Shown here: positions 17,904-25,926 of the stretch, piece by piece
Numbering within the stretch: the stretch's first letter is position 1
How the letters are laid out: each line of letters opens with the position of its first letter
Assembly (NCBI GenBank): GCA_963770245.1
Contig: CAVYOX010000008.1
Coordinates: 558,001 to 622,000 of the forward strand
Origin: PALSA-270 sp963770245
GTDB taxonomy: Bacteria > Acidobacteriota > Terriglobia > Terriglobales > Acidobacteriaceae
Direction of reading: 5' to 3'
DNA: 64,000 bases
Made by a program: the position numbers and the translations under genes
The notes under the pieces: model-generated
What the model was told of the DNA's origin: nothing
What the model saw: only the letters and a program-made list of their open reading frames with translations
Database searches by the model: none

Positions 17904-17984
17904 GGTCTTGGAAAAGCCTCCATCCTGCGCACGAGGCCGAGTTGACGCAACCGAGCCCCGTCTTTTTGAAGATAGAGCCTCGGA

Positions 17985-18015
17985 CATGAAGAATCCGTAA
18001 AGATTTCCTAAGGAG
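17985..18015 (-). promoter_or_regulatory. shared upstream element C (response regulator gene)
   Basis: The minus strand reads AAATCTTTACGGATTC then TTCATG, matching the distal half of elements A and B: TTTAC and TTCAT are 11 bases apart. This suggests autoregulation by the response regulator. Confidence 0.4.
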
Positions 18016-18083
18016 TTTGAACTGTTGAAGAGATAGGCAGGGGCGCAACCTTGGCCAACAAGTCTCGCCGGCACGACGATGGA

Positions 18084-19568
18084 CTAAGCTGTCTTGTCGA
18101 CGTCGTCAGAATCGTTCCTTGCGATCGGCATCACCAGGCGGAATGACGTCCCATCAAGGTCAGAAGCAGCGTCGTTTTCCAAGTCCAGGCTTCCGCCGTG
18201 CGCCTGCGCTATTTTTCGCGCGACATACAGACCGAGACCGGAACCGGGCGTCACTTGGCGCGCCTCCGTGCCGCGATAAAAGCGCTCGAAGACTCTATTG
18301 CGTTCGTTCGAAGCGATCACGCTTCCGCTATTCCAGACTCGAAGGGCTACGAATTCCTGCTGCGATTCGATCGCAATCTTGATGGCGGAGCCCGAATGCG
18401 AATACTTGCAGGCGTTGTCCAGCAACTGGCGCACCGCCAGCCGCAGCAACTCACCGTCGGCTAGTACCTCAGCGGACGCCACGTCCTTGGTCAACGATAG
18501 CTTCCGGTCGGTCCAGCGTTTGGCGTATTGATCAAACAAATGGGTCACTAGTTCGACCATGTCCGTTGGCTCCAGTAATGGCTTTACTTCTTCTCTGTCC
18601 AGCCGGGCGACTCGGAGCAGCCGAGATGTCAACCGGCCAAGGCGTGAGGCCTCCATTTCCGCGATCTCGGCCAGTTCCAATTGTTCGGGACGCAGGCCGC
18701 CGGTTTCACGCAAGCCGCCGGCAGCGGTGACGATAGTGGCCAGAGGAGTTTTGAATTCGTGAGCTAGGGCGTCGAGGACGGCCCCGCGGAACACCTCTGC
18801 CTGAGCTGCAGCATCTGCCTGGCTGGCATCGCGAAAAACACGCGCTCTCTCGAGCATAGCAGCTGCAAGCGCCGTAAGCGGGCCTGCGATCAGCTCGGCG
18901 TCATGCAGGCCTTCGAATCCAACCGCTCCCATTGTGTCTCCTGCTGCGCGAAGAGGGCGAGCGAAAATTCCGGAAACCGCATCATCGCTGTCCTGCTGCG
19001 AGATGTAAGCCGCCCTGGTTCGGTCGGTGAGACCGGCTTGGGAATCGCCGTCGCAGTGAAGTTTCGCATTCATCCCATCGTATAAGCACACTGCCTGCAA
19101 GCCGAACACCGTACGAAACAGCAAGACAGAGTTCTTCAACATCTCCTCTCGCGGATTCAATGCGACTAACCCTTGCGCCAATTGGTACAGCAGCTTCATC
19201 TCTTGGCGCTGAAGCTCGGACGTTTCCGCTTCCTGGCGCAGTTGAGTCGTGAGGCGAGTGATGACCAAGCCCGTGATCAAAAAAGAGATCAGGGCCCAAG
19301 TGTCCGAGGAGTCGCTGACTCTGAACGAGAAAAGCGGAGGAACAAAGAAGAAATTCAAGCAAAGATCCGCGACGATGGAAACAGCGGCAGAGGATAAGAA
19401 GTCGCCGAGGAGGGATTGTAATACTACAACAATCAAATAAAGGAAGCCGGTGGTTGTTAGATTCAGGTCTAACCCGTAACAAATAAAAGTTACCAGTCCT
19501 ACCAGCAGGGTGCCGGGGATGGCACGAGTGGCGGAATGCCAGAATCTATGGCTCTTGGCGCTGTGCAT
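18084..19568 (-). CDS. membrane sensor histidine kinase with a DUF4118 (KdpD-like) sensor region
   Basis: About 494 residues. The N-terminus has four hydrophobic helices of the KdpD/DUF4118 type (LVTFICYGLDLNLTTTGFL, FLSSAAVSIVADLCLNFFFVPP). A GAF-like segment follows (LQAVCLYDG, GAVGFEG), then HisKA with the phosphoacceptor His in LAHEFKTPLATI, and HATPase with the N-box (RQLLDNACKYS), G1/G2 boxes (GSGLGLYVARKIAQAHGG) and the end SFRLVMPI. It lacks the long N-terminal KdpD/UspA cytoplasmic domain of classical KdpD. The ATG at 19568 is preferred because AGAGG lies 7 bases before it; an ATG at 19679 would add 37 residues. The response regulator gene lies downstream. Confidence 0.86.
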   Translation of the reverse strand: MHSAKSHRFWHSATRAIPGTLLVGLVTFICYGLDLNLTTTGFLYLIVVVLQSLLGDFLSSAAVSIVADLCLNFFFVPPLFSFRVSDSSDTWALISFLITGLVITRLTTQLRQEAETSELQRQEMKLLYQLAQGLVALNPREEMLKNSVLLFRTVFGLQAVCLYDGMNAKLHCDGDSQAGLTDRTRAAYISQQDSDDAVSGIFARPLRAAGDTMGAVGFEGLHDAELIAGPLTALAAAMLERARVFRDASQADAAAQAEVFRGAVLDALAHEFKTPLATIVTAAGGLRETGGLRPEQLELAEIAEMEASRLGRLTSRLLRVARLDREEVKPLLEPTDMVELVTHLFDQYAKRWTDRKLSLTKDVASAEVLADGELLRLAVRQLLDNACKYSHSGSAIKIAIESQQEFVALRVWNSGSVIASNERNRVFERFYRGTEARQVTPGSGLGLYVARKIAQAHGGSLDLENDAASDLDGTSFRLVMPIARNDSDDVDKTA

Positions 19569-19679
19569 GCGGAATCCTCTCTTGCCGGCTTCATGCTCTT
19601 CCTTCACCAGCGACGCGTGGGCCTGCACGTTTATGACATCAGTTGCACGGAATCGGCCTGGCTGCGATGAGCTCGTCAT

Positions 19680-20316
19680 CTCAGGCTGCTCGCTATGGCC
19701 TAAGCTGCCTTACATGAATTTGATGGCCGTAGAAGGCTGACGCCTCCATGAATCCTACGCCAAACATGCGATGAAACAATTCCCTGAGTGTGACTTCTGG
19801 TTCCCTGTAGCAGGAATATGGCGAAGGTGTCATTCGGACAACTACCAGCCCGGAGCGGCACAAGGAGCAAAGATGCGCCCCAGTCAGGCGGCACGGTACA
19901 GCGCATCAGGTAAATCACGAGCGGTGAAGGATCGCTTTTGATTGCAATACCATTGCTAGAGCATTAGCAAAGCCGCCTCATAGGCAAAGACTGAGCGTGA
20001 GCGGTTTCTTCAGGGGAATGTTCGCATAAAATGACCGCTCGAGTCGGAGCCCAGCCAGTCCTTCGGCCTGATTGTCCTCCGTACGGCGGAAGCAAGAAAT
20101 TCGCTTGCTCAGCGTGTTCGTGATATTTTTTTGAGGCAGAGAAGCTTAGAGCTTACTATCCTTAGGATACTTGCCACTCCGCCGTTCGGAGCGCTTTATC
20201 GTGGAGCGGTCGCCTCCAGCAGCAGCGGACGCTCCCTCCCACTCGAAAGGCAAAACGAAGTCGGGCGAATCGTAAGGCTCAATTCTCGCGAGGTCGCTAT
20301 CGGGGTGGAGATTGAT
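19680..20316. other. gap without a recognisable gene
   Basis: About 640 bases between the divergent sensor kinase and hypothetical genes. Only short scattered open frames are present and none resembles a protein family. No tRNA-like cloverleaf was noticed. It should hold both promoters. Confidence 0.5.
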
Positions 20317-21189
20317 ATGAGGCTAGTCATGAAGCGGTCGGCCCAATTCCTCATCATCCTTGCCGGGACGGGACTGCTTCCCTCGGCCGTCGCCAAACCT
20401 CGTTTGTCTCCGAAGATCATGGAGGCAAAGTCTGTGTTGATTGTCTGCGAGTGTCCGCGGGGCCTGGCCGTCGCTGAGCGCAGAGCGTTCCAAGAACTGC
20501 AACGCTGGGGACGCTTCCAGATCGTGCACCAACGGGATAAGGCCGATTTGGTCTTCCTGTTTTCCGGCAACAAGTATCTTGGGGACTACCTCACTCGCGA
20601 TGGCCCCGATACAAGACCGGTCTCCATTGACTTCACGATCATGACTGTCGTGGACGGAAGGACAGGTGAAAATCTGTGGAACGATTCCAGACGGTGGGGC
20701 AGCTGGCGCGTGGATCATGCGACCAAGGAGTTGATAGCTGAACTCAGAGAGCAGATCGAAGAACAGACCAAGAAGTGGACCATGGATGACATACTCATGT
20801 GTAGCGTTAGCCCCGAACTCACGGCCTTTGCGCGCATGCCAGTGGAGGAGGCTCTGGCGAAGTCCGAATCTGGCGTCAGCCGGATCGCTGGCTCACCGGA
20901 TCATCTTACGGTTAGCCCTCCGCTCGCTCCGGATTTTTGCAAGCGAGCCCAACTGGTAGTTGGTCCCGACAACAAGATCGTGGCTTTTGAGGTGCTGGCC
21001 TCTCAGGCGGACGTCTTGGACGTAACGGAAGTTCTTCAGCAGGCGGATCGATTTGATTTTACGGGTGGGAAAGACGCAGGTAGCGATCAGGTATACTTCA
21101 GCGCACAGAGCAAAGACAAGAAACTTCTGATCCGATTTGAAGTGCAAGGCCGCAGATCAGTCTTATCGTGGGTCCGCTATTCTTACTGA
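20317..21189 (+). CDS. secreted conserved hypothetical protein
   Basis: 290 residues with a signal peptide (MRLVMKRSAQFLIILAG, cleavage near SAVA). The first domain has SVLIVCECPRGLAVAERRAFQELQRWGRFQIV and DKADLVFLFSG, then GENLWNDSRRWGSWRVDHATKELI, a pattern seen in secreted proteins whose role is unknown (DUF4136-like feel, not confident). The C-terminal half is a second alpha/beta region (ADVLDVTEVLQQADRFDF, KKLLIRFEVQGRR). The ATG at 20317 is preceded by GGAG 7 bases upstream; 62 earlier in-frame codons look unrelated to a protein start. Confidence 0.6.
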   Translation: MRLVMKRSAQFLIILAGTGLLPSAVAKPRLSPKIMEAKSVLIVCECPRGLAVAERRAFQELQRWGRFQIVHQRDKADLVFLFSGNKYLGDYLTRDGPDTRPVSIDFTIMTVVDGRTGENLWNDSRRWGSWRVDHATKELIAELREQIEEQTKKWTMDDILMCSVSPELTAFARMPVEEALAKSESGVSRIAGSPDHLTVSPPLAPDFCKRAQLVVGPDNKIVAFEVLASQADVLDVTEVLQQADRFDFTGGKDAGSDQVYFSAQSKDKKLLIRFEVQGRRSVLSWVRYSY

Positions 21190-21481
21190 CAAACGAGCCG
21201 ACGCCGAAGGAGCGAATATCGGCCTTTTTGATGGCGGCAGTTCATTGGGCCTCTCGGCTTCCAGGTCAGACTAACTTGAGAGCTACGAGGCACCAATTGA
21301 GAGCGACCTTGATCTCGGCGCACCAGTCCTGACGCTACCCCTGCTCGCGCCCATCTTCATCTTTATCTTTATCTTTCGTTTCGGCCGTCGCGGCCATGTT
21401 TGGCTAACTTAAGGCATTCAAACCTCAGGCGGTAACTAACCTGTACGACCACCGCCGAGCAATTGCGCGCGACCTGCAGAA

Positions 21482-21489
21482 AAAACTCC
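21482..21489. repeat. left 8-bp target-site duplication (AAAACTCC)
   Basis: AAAACTCC directly precedes the left inverted repeat and recurs directly after the right one at 22789-22796. Confidence 0.85.
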
Positions 21490-22788
21490 GGGAATTCCGG
21501 CTTTGTAGTGGGTGAAGAACTCGAGATGCGACAATCGGGGAATGCAAGATCGAGAACTGTACCGACAAATTCTGGGAATCGAAGCACCCTGGTGGGTGGA
21601 ACGAGTGGAACTGAAGGTGGCAGAGGGCGAAGTACACGTCTATCTGGAGCACCAGGAGATGGAGAGTTGGCCGTGCCCGGAATGCGGAGGAGGGTGCCAA
21701 CTGCATGACCATCAAGAGGAGCGGCAATGGCGCCATCTAGACACCTGCCAATATCAAACCATTCTGCACGCTCGACCGCCGCGGAGCGAGTGTGGCGAGC
21801 ATGGGGTACGAGTGGTGAAGTTACCGTGGGCAGAACCCTCGAGCCGATTCACGGCTCTACTGGAGCGGCTGGTGATTGACTGGCTGGGAGCAGCGAGCCA
21901 GAAGGCGGTTGGGGAACGACTGGGACTGAGCTGGGATGAAATCCACGGGATCATGGAGCGGGCGGTGGAGCGAGGCTTGCAGCGAAGGCAGGCGGAGCCC
22001 TTGCGGGAGCTGGGAGTAGATGAGAAAGCGTTTCGCAAAGGGCACAAGTATTTCACCCTGGTGAATGACCTGGAACGGTCGCGGGTGCTGTACGTGGCGG
22101 AGGATCGTACCCAAGCCAGCCTGGATGGATTCTGGGAGACGCTGACGGAAGCGCAACGGGACAGCATCGTAGCCATCGCAATGGATATGTGGGATCCCTA
22201 TGTGGCTTCGGTGAGCGAGCACCTGAAGGAAGGGAGCAAAAAGATCGTGTACGACAAGTTCCATATCGCCAAGCATCTGGGCGAGGCGGTGGACAAGGTG
22301 AGACGCAAGGAGAACCAGACGCTGCGAGCGGCGGGCGATGACCGACTGACGGGAACCCGGTACGACTGGCTGCGGAATCCAGCGGCTATGGAAGCAGCCG
22401 ATCGCAAAGCTTTTGCAGCGTTACGGCAGAGCGGGCTGAAGACCGCACGGGCCTGGGCCCTGAAAGAAACTGCGATGGCGTTGTTCAGTTATCAATACGA
22501 ACGACCGGCGCGGAAACATTTTCGCTGGTGGCATGGTTGGGCTGTGCGCAGTCGTCTGCGGCCTATGCTCGAGGTGGCGAGAACCCTAAAGCGACGTTTC
22601 GAGAACATCATCACCTACCTCCGCCATCGCGTGACCAACGCGGCCAGCGAATCCATCAATGCCAAGATCCAGTGGGTCAAGTACACCGCCCGCGGTTTCC
22701 GTAACAAGAACAACTTCCGGGTCGCAATCCTGTTCCACTGTGGCGGTCTGGACCTCGCGCCCTAAGCCACTAAAATGCCGGAAGAGCC
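21490..22788 (+). mobile_element. ISL3-family insertion sequence, 1299 bp
   Basis: An apparently complete element with one transposase gene. The terminal inverted repeats are about 22 bp: the left end begins GGGAATTCCGGCTTTGTAG and the right end, reverse-complemented, begins GGCTCTTCCGGCATTTTAG, matching at 17 of 22 positions. It is flanked by the 8-bp direct repeat AAAACTCC, the duplication length known for ISL3. Removing the element and one repeat joins flanks with no evident coding frame, so it seems to have landed in intergenic DNA. Confidence 0.92.
21542..22765 (+). CDS. ISL3-family transposase
   Basis: About 407 residues from the ATG at 21542, close to the usual family length. The N-terminal zinc ribbon (CPECGGGC then CGEHG), the helix-turn-helix region (SQKAVGERLGLSWDEIHGIMERAVERG), and the DDE catalytic core with LGVDEKAFRKGHKYFTLV, IAMDMWDPYVASV and the C-terminal glutamate region NAASESINAKIQWVKYTARGFRN are all present. 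The frame is intact, so it may be active. An in-frame GTG at 21512, inside the left inverted repeat, is less likely as the start. Confidence 0.92.
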   Translation: MQDRELYRQILGIEAPWWVERVELKVAEGEVHVYLEHQEMESWPCPECGGGCQLHDHQEERQWRHLDTCQYQTILHARPPRSECGEHGVRVVKLPWAEPSSRFTALLERLVIDWLGAASQKAVGERLGLSWDEIHGIMERAVERGLQRRQAEPLRELGVDEKAFRKGHKYFTLVNDLERSRVLYVAEDRTQASLDGFWETLTEAQRDSIVAIAMDMWDPYVASVSEHLKEGSKKIVYDKFHIAKHLGEAVDKVRRKENQTLRAAGDDRLTGTRYDWLRNPAAMEAADRKAFAALRQSGLKTARAWALKETAMALFSYQYERPARKHFRWWHGWAVRSRLRPMLEVARTLKRRFENIITYLRHRVTNAASESINAKIQWVKYTARGFRNKNNFRVAILFHCGGLDLAP

Positions 22789-22796
22789 AAAACTCC
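22789..22796. repeat. right 8-bp target-site duplication (AAAACTCC)
   Basis: A perfect copy of the sequence at 21482-21489, directly after the right inverted repeat. Confidence 0.85.
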
Positions 22797-22825
22797 GCAG
22801 CGCCTGGCAGGCCAGAGGGATCCGA

Positions 22826-22860
22826 CGGCCCAATCGCCGCAGTCGTTGCGCGATTGGCCG
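22826..22860. terminator. hairpin downstream of the 22890-24497 gene
   Basis: CGGCCCAATCGC and GCGATTGGCCG pair with one bulged base around a 12-base loop. It lies 30 bases after the stop of the minus-strand gene. There is no U-tract, so termination is only suggested. Confidence 0.35.
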
Positions 22861-22889
22861 CCGCACCGGACGCAGTCGTAGCGATATCC

Positions 22890-24497
22890 TTACCGCATGG
22901 CTTTGGAAACTTTGTCCTTCATGTCGTCCGGATCCAACCGGCAAGGGTTATCCGCCAGAGGGTGGCGAAAGTTAGTGATGAATTTCTCAGCGCTAGACGG
23001 GCCGGTTTGAAACAACGAGCTAAAGAGATTTCCCCAGGCGTCGGTGGGGTCGCCGCCAAAGTTGCGGGTGGTCCCGGGAATTAGGCCTCCACCGAACTGC
23101 CACCGGCAAGCTCCATCATCTGGAGACTGACCGACCGTGTAGAAAGGATAGAACTGCATCCCCTGAGCAGGCACGCTGCAGCCCGCACCGGTGACGATAT
23201 TGCAGTTGGGATCGAACGAAGGAATGTCGGTCTCGAACGCCACACGATCATAATTCTGCAAGTGGTCGTCTGGATCAAGAAAGAGCGGGCTGGCGAAACG
23301 AATGGGTTGCGGGTGCAACCGCTGGTCTTTCCGCTTGTCGGCAAAGGTTCCTGGCCAGTTGAAACCGTAAGACTGGCCGTCATAGTCAAGATCAGCCTGG
23401 CCGCAGCCACCCACCTGAATGAACGGAGGCCCGGGAAGAAACGGCCCGCCAGGAGAAACGCAGAAAGTGTCGTCGGCGTCCGATCCAGCCGAGCCCTCCT
23501 CTTTACCCGGTACCAGGCAATTCCCGGTCAAGGGATCAGCAACATCACAAAACTCAAAGTGGCCAATCTCATCGGAAAAGGTCGTGTTGTCGGTTCCACC
23601 CGACCAGGGCGTGACGGTGTGCAAATTGGAAGTGGAATACATGGGGTGGAAGTCGTAGGGCGCAACGTTGCAGGTCGGAGAGTTGGGTTGGTAGAGCACC
23701 TGACCAAAACCGTTGGCAGCGCTCGCGACCATAAAACCCGATTGTCCATTGGTTAGATCGTTGATAATTGCCAGCAGGCCGTGGGGCGTGTCATGCAGAA
23801 TGACCAAAATCTGATCGCCCGGCGCCATGGTAAGAACGTTATTTAAATCTGGATTGCTCCGGCCAAAATTGGTTCCCAGCGGGTTGGCAGGTGCAAGCGG
23901 CACGCCGTTCGTGGTTATCACGGCAAAGTTAACCGGCTCTTCGCCGACCCGGTTGAGGCAATCCTGGTTGTCGAGAACGCCAGTGGCGCCGTTCAGTCCC
24001 AGACTGTCAATATTCAGGGCTGCGAAGTAATTCACGGGATCAATGAGTTGCGGTGAGTCCACCCATCCGGGAGGATAGAATTGCAGCTCCAGGAAAGCTG
24101 TTCCGGGGTGCTTCCCGATAAACCGCGGCGAGTTCGGATCGGCGCTGTCAAAAATGTTTTCGTCCGTGTCCGGCTCGCACTTATCCGTGTATTCCGGGTA
24201 AGACTGCGTATCACAGATATTCATTCCAAACCAGAATGCGGGATGGAGTTCGAAATTGAATGTGCCGCCACCGTCCTGAACCGGCAGTTTCGGCGGATCG
24301 AGTGGCAGCGTAAGCAAATAAACCGCAGAGTTACCGGAGCCGGGAACGTGCGAGTAGAAGTTGATCGCCGGTACTCTGCACGTCCGTGAAATCAACAGCT
24401 TGCGAGATTCCCCACTGCCACCGAGAAAAGCTTGGAGTCGCGGGTGAGTCGGCTGGTAACCCGGCCCGTTTTTCCCAGGGGAAACAGATTCCACCAT
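22890..24497 (-). CDS. large hypothetical protein, probably secreted but without a visible signal peptide
   Basis: 535 residues with many aromatic, Asn, Asp and Gly residues and about a dozen cysteines, a composition typical of extracellular proteins (ICDTQSYPEYTDKCEPDTDENIFDSADPNSPRF, GGCGQADLDYDGQSYGFNWPG). Residues from about PAINFYSHVPGSGNSAVYLLTLPLDPP onward look conserved-domain-like, but the first 45 residues are Pro/Gly/Ser rich and lack a signal peptide, so the true N-terminus may lie in another frame or be missing. No family is recognised with confidence. The ISL3 element lies just beyond its 3' end. Confidence 0.6.
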   Translation of the reverse strand: MVESVSPGKNGPGYQPTHPRLQAFLGGSGESRKLLISRTCRVPAINFYSHVPGSGNSAVYLLTLPLDPPKLPVQDGGGTFNFELHPAFWFGMNICDTQSYPEYTDKCEPDTDENIFDSADPNSPRFIGKHPGTAFLELQFYPPGWVDSPQLIDPVNYFAALNIDSLGLNGATGVLDNQDCLNRVGEEPVNFAVITTNGVPLAPANPLGTNFGRSNPDLNNVLTMAPGDQILVILHDTPHGLLAIINDLTNGQSGFMVASAANGFGQVLYQPNSPTCNVAPYDFHPMYSTSNLHTVTPWSGGTDNTTFSDEIGHFEFCDVADPLTGNCLVPGKEEGSAGSDADDTFCVSPGGPFLPGPPFIQVGGCGQADLDYDGQSYGFNWPGTFADKRKDQRLHPQPIRFASPLFLDPDDHLQNYDRVAFETDIPSFDPNCNIVTGAGCSVPAQGMQFYPFYTVGQSPDDGACRWQFGGGLIPGTTRNFGGDPTDAWGNLFSSLFQTGPSSAEKFITNFRHPLADNPCRLDPDDMKDKVSKAMR

Positions 24498-24854
24498 GGG
24501 TTAAATCCATGGGGGACTCTCGCTAACCGGGTTCACAAGTTGCGGGACACGACTTTTGCTCATTGCTACTACGGTGGCCACTCCTCGCCATCTGTGGCGT
24601 GATTCAGGAAACGGCAGATCGCCGCGAGCTCAATCTGCGGTACCAGATTCCGCGCAGGCCCGAATTGCGTTCGCGGCTTCTTCGAACGCCGGCTTGGGGA
24701 AGGTCGACGTTGTTGACCACAAGGATGGGTTGCCCGCCGGACGATCAGGCTCGAACTCCCGCCTCAGTGAAATGCGGTCTTGCGCCCACGGGCGCGATAT
24801 TCCTTTTGTTTTTATTGGGATGGCGGCAGACAACGAAAGGAACTGAGAAAAAGC
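24498..24854. other. gap without a confident gene
   Basis: About 360 bases between the divergent large hypothetical gene and the ABC operon promoter. A minus-strand open frame (24630-24833) contains a protein-like stretch (FEPDRPAGNPSLWSTTSTF) but has no good start or family and may be a remnant. Confidence 0.4.
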
Positions 24855-24892
24855 TTGACATATTATTACTGTTATAGTTAACTATAACAGTA
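24855..24892 (+). promoter_or_regulatory. promoter with a perfect 26-bp palindromic operator
   Basis: A consensus -35 box TTGACA (24855-24860) is followed by the palindrome TACTGTTATAGTT/AACTATAACAGTA (24867-24892), which overlaps the expected -10 region, so a bound repressor would block RNA polymerase. The first gene starts 61 bases downstream. The regulator of the GntR/YtrA type encoded in the same operon (25528-25926) is the natural candidate; that link is inferred. Confidence 0.75.
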
Positions 24893-24953
24893 TATAACAA
24901 CAGTCATTCAGTAGCAGCTCCTCGCCACTGAACACTTCAAGGAGAATGAAACC

Positions 24954-25472
24954 ATGAAATGCCGTCGCCTTCTGCTGTCCGTTGCTCTGATGTTGCTCTC
25001 CACTCTGGCCTTTGCCCAATCCGACGCGCAAAAGTCCTTCGACCAGTTGAAAACCCTAGCGGGTTCGTGGGAAGGCCACGTGACCACCATCCCGCAGCAA
25101 GCCGAACTAGAAGGCAAGCTCATGCAGGTGTCGCTTCGCGCGACTTCCATGGGTCACGCTCTCCTGCATGAGATGACGGGAGCTGGAAGGCCCGACGATC
25201 CGATCACCATGCTTTATCTGGACGGGGACCGTCTGCTCCTGACACATTATTGTGATGCCGGGAATCGGCCTCGCATGGCGGGCAAGATGTCGCCGGACGG
25301 AAAAACGGTGGAATTCGCCTTTCTCGACGTCGACGGCAGTACCCAGTACGGACACATGCACCATGCGGTCTTTACCGTGATTGACGCGAATCATCACACC
25401 GAGGACTGGACTTACATGATGCCTGGAGACAAGCCTGTCCAGGCGCACTTCGACCTGCTGCGGACAAAATGA
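24954..25472 (+). CDS. secreted hypothetical protein (lipocalin/heme-barrel-like)
   Basis: 172 residues with a signal peptide (cleavage near TLAFAQ). The mature part has FDQLKTLAGSWEGHVTTI, LRATSMGHALLHEM, PITMLYLDGDRLLLTHYCDAGNRPRM and TEDWTYMMPGDKPVQAHFDLLR, an arrangement like small beta-barrel proteins of the DUF1579 / THAP4-like fold. Start: AAGGAG lies 9 bases before the ATG. It is the first gene behind the palindromic promoter and precedes the regulator gene, so it is likely co-expressed with the ABC transporter. The ligand is unknown. Confidence 0.75.
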   Translation: MKCRRLLLSVALMLLSTLAFAQSDAQKSFDQLKTLAGSWEGHVTTIPQQAELEGKLMQVSLRATSMGHALLHEMTGAGRPDDPITMLYLDGDRLLLTHYCDAGNRPRMAGKMSPDGKTVEFAFLDVDGSTQYGHMHHAVFTVIDANHHTEDWTYMMPGDKPVQAHFDLLRTK

Positions 25473-25488
25473 CGAGAAGCGTATCTTT

Positions 25489-25518
25489 GGTAGGGCGATC
25501 TGGGGTAGGGCGATCTGG
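25489..25518. repeat. 15-bp perfect tandem duplication upstream of the GntR gene
   Basis: GGTAGGGCGATCTGG occurs twice head to tail, ending 9 bases before the regulator start codon, where it overlaps the expected ribosome-binding region. Confidence 0.85.
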
Positions 25519-25527
25519 AAACCCATA

Positions 25528-25926
25528 ATGGACCGTGAGTGGAACGACAATCAGCCGATCTACCGTCAGCTGCGCGACCGCGTCGTCGCCATGATACTCG
25601 ACGGCGTGCTCAAGGAAGGCGATCCGTTGCCCTCCGTGCGCAACGTGGCGGCCGAATATCGAGTCAATCACCTCACGGTCCTGAAGGGCTATCAACAACT
25701 CGTCGACGAGCAACTGGTCGAGAGCAAGCGAGGTCGGGGCATGTTCATCAATGCCGGCGCGCGCAAACTGCTGCTGCAGGGCGAACGCCAGAAATTTCTC
25801 GCAGAAGAATGGCCCAGGGTCTCGGCCACCATTCAGCGGCTCGGCCTGAAAGCGGAAGAATTGCTGGAGGCTGCCTCGACCCGCCGGTCGCCTTCCGATG
25901 ATGCAGAAGAGGAGCCGAAGCCATGA
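25528..25926 (+). CDS. GntR-family transcriptional regulator, YtrA subfamily
   Basis: 132 residues. The winged helix-turn-helix (PIYRQLRDRVVAMILDGVLKEGDPLPSVRNVAAEYRVNHLTVLKGYQQLVDEQLVESKRGRGMFIN) covers most of the protein; the short C-terminal helical tail (ERQKFLAEEWPRVSATIQRLGL) is the YtrA-type dimer region with no large effector domain. Such regulators usually repress their own ABC transporter operon. The stop overlaps the ATPase start by four bases (ATGA), so the two are translationally coupled. The 26-bp palindrome upstream is its likely operator. Confidence 0.88.
   Translation: MDREWNDNQPIYRQLRDRVVAMILDGVLKEGDPLPSVRNVAAEYRVNHLTVLKGYQQLVDEQLVESKRGRGMFINAGARKLLLQGERQKFLAEEWPRVSATIQRLGLKAEELLEAASTRRSPSDDAEEEPKP

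Noticed and set aside
17166..19568. A kdpFABC potassium operon partner
   Set aside because: The kinase and regulator are KdpD/KdpE-like, but no Kdp transporter subunits are in the window and the kinase lacks the KdpD N-terminal domain.
24630..24833. Minus-strand open frame of 67 codons with a protein-like middle
   Set aside because: No good start, no recognised family; possibly a remnant but not supportable as a gene.
25489..25518. Possible start of a CRISPR array
   Set aside because: Only two adjacent 15-bp copies with no spacers; a plain tandem duplication.
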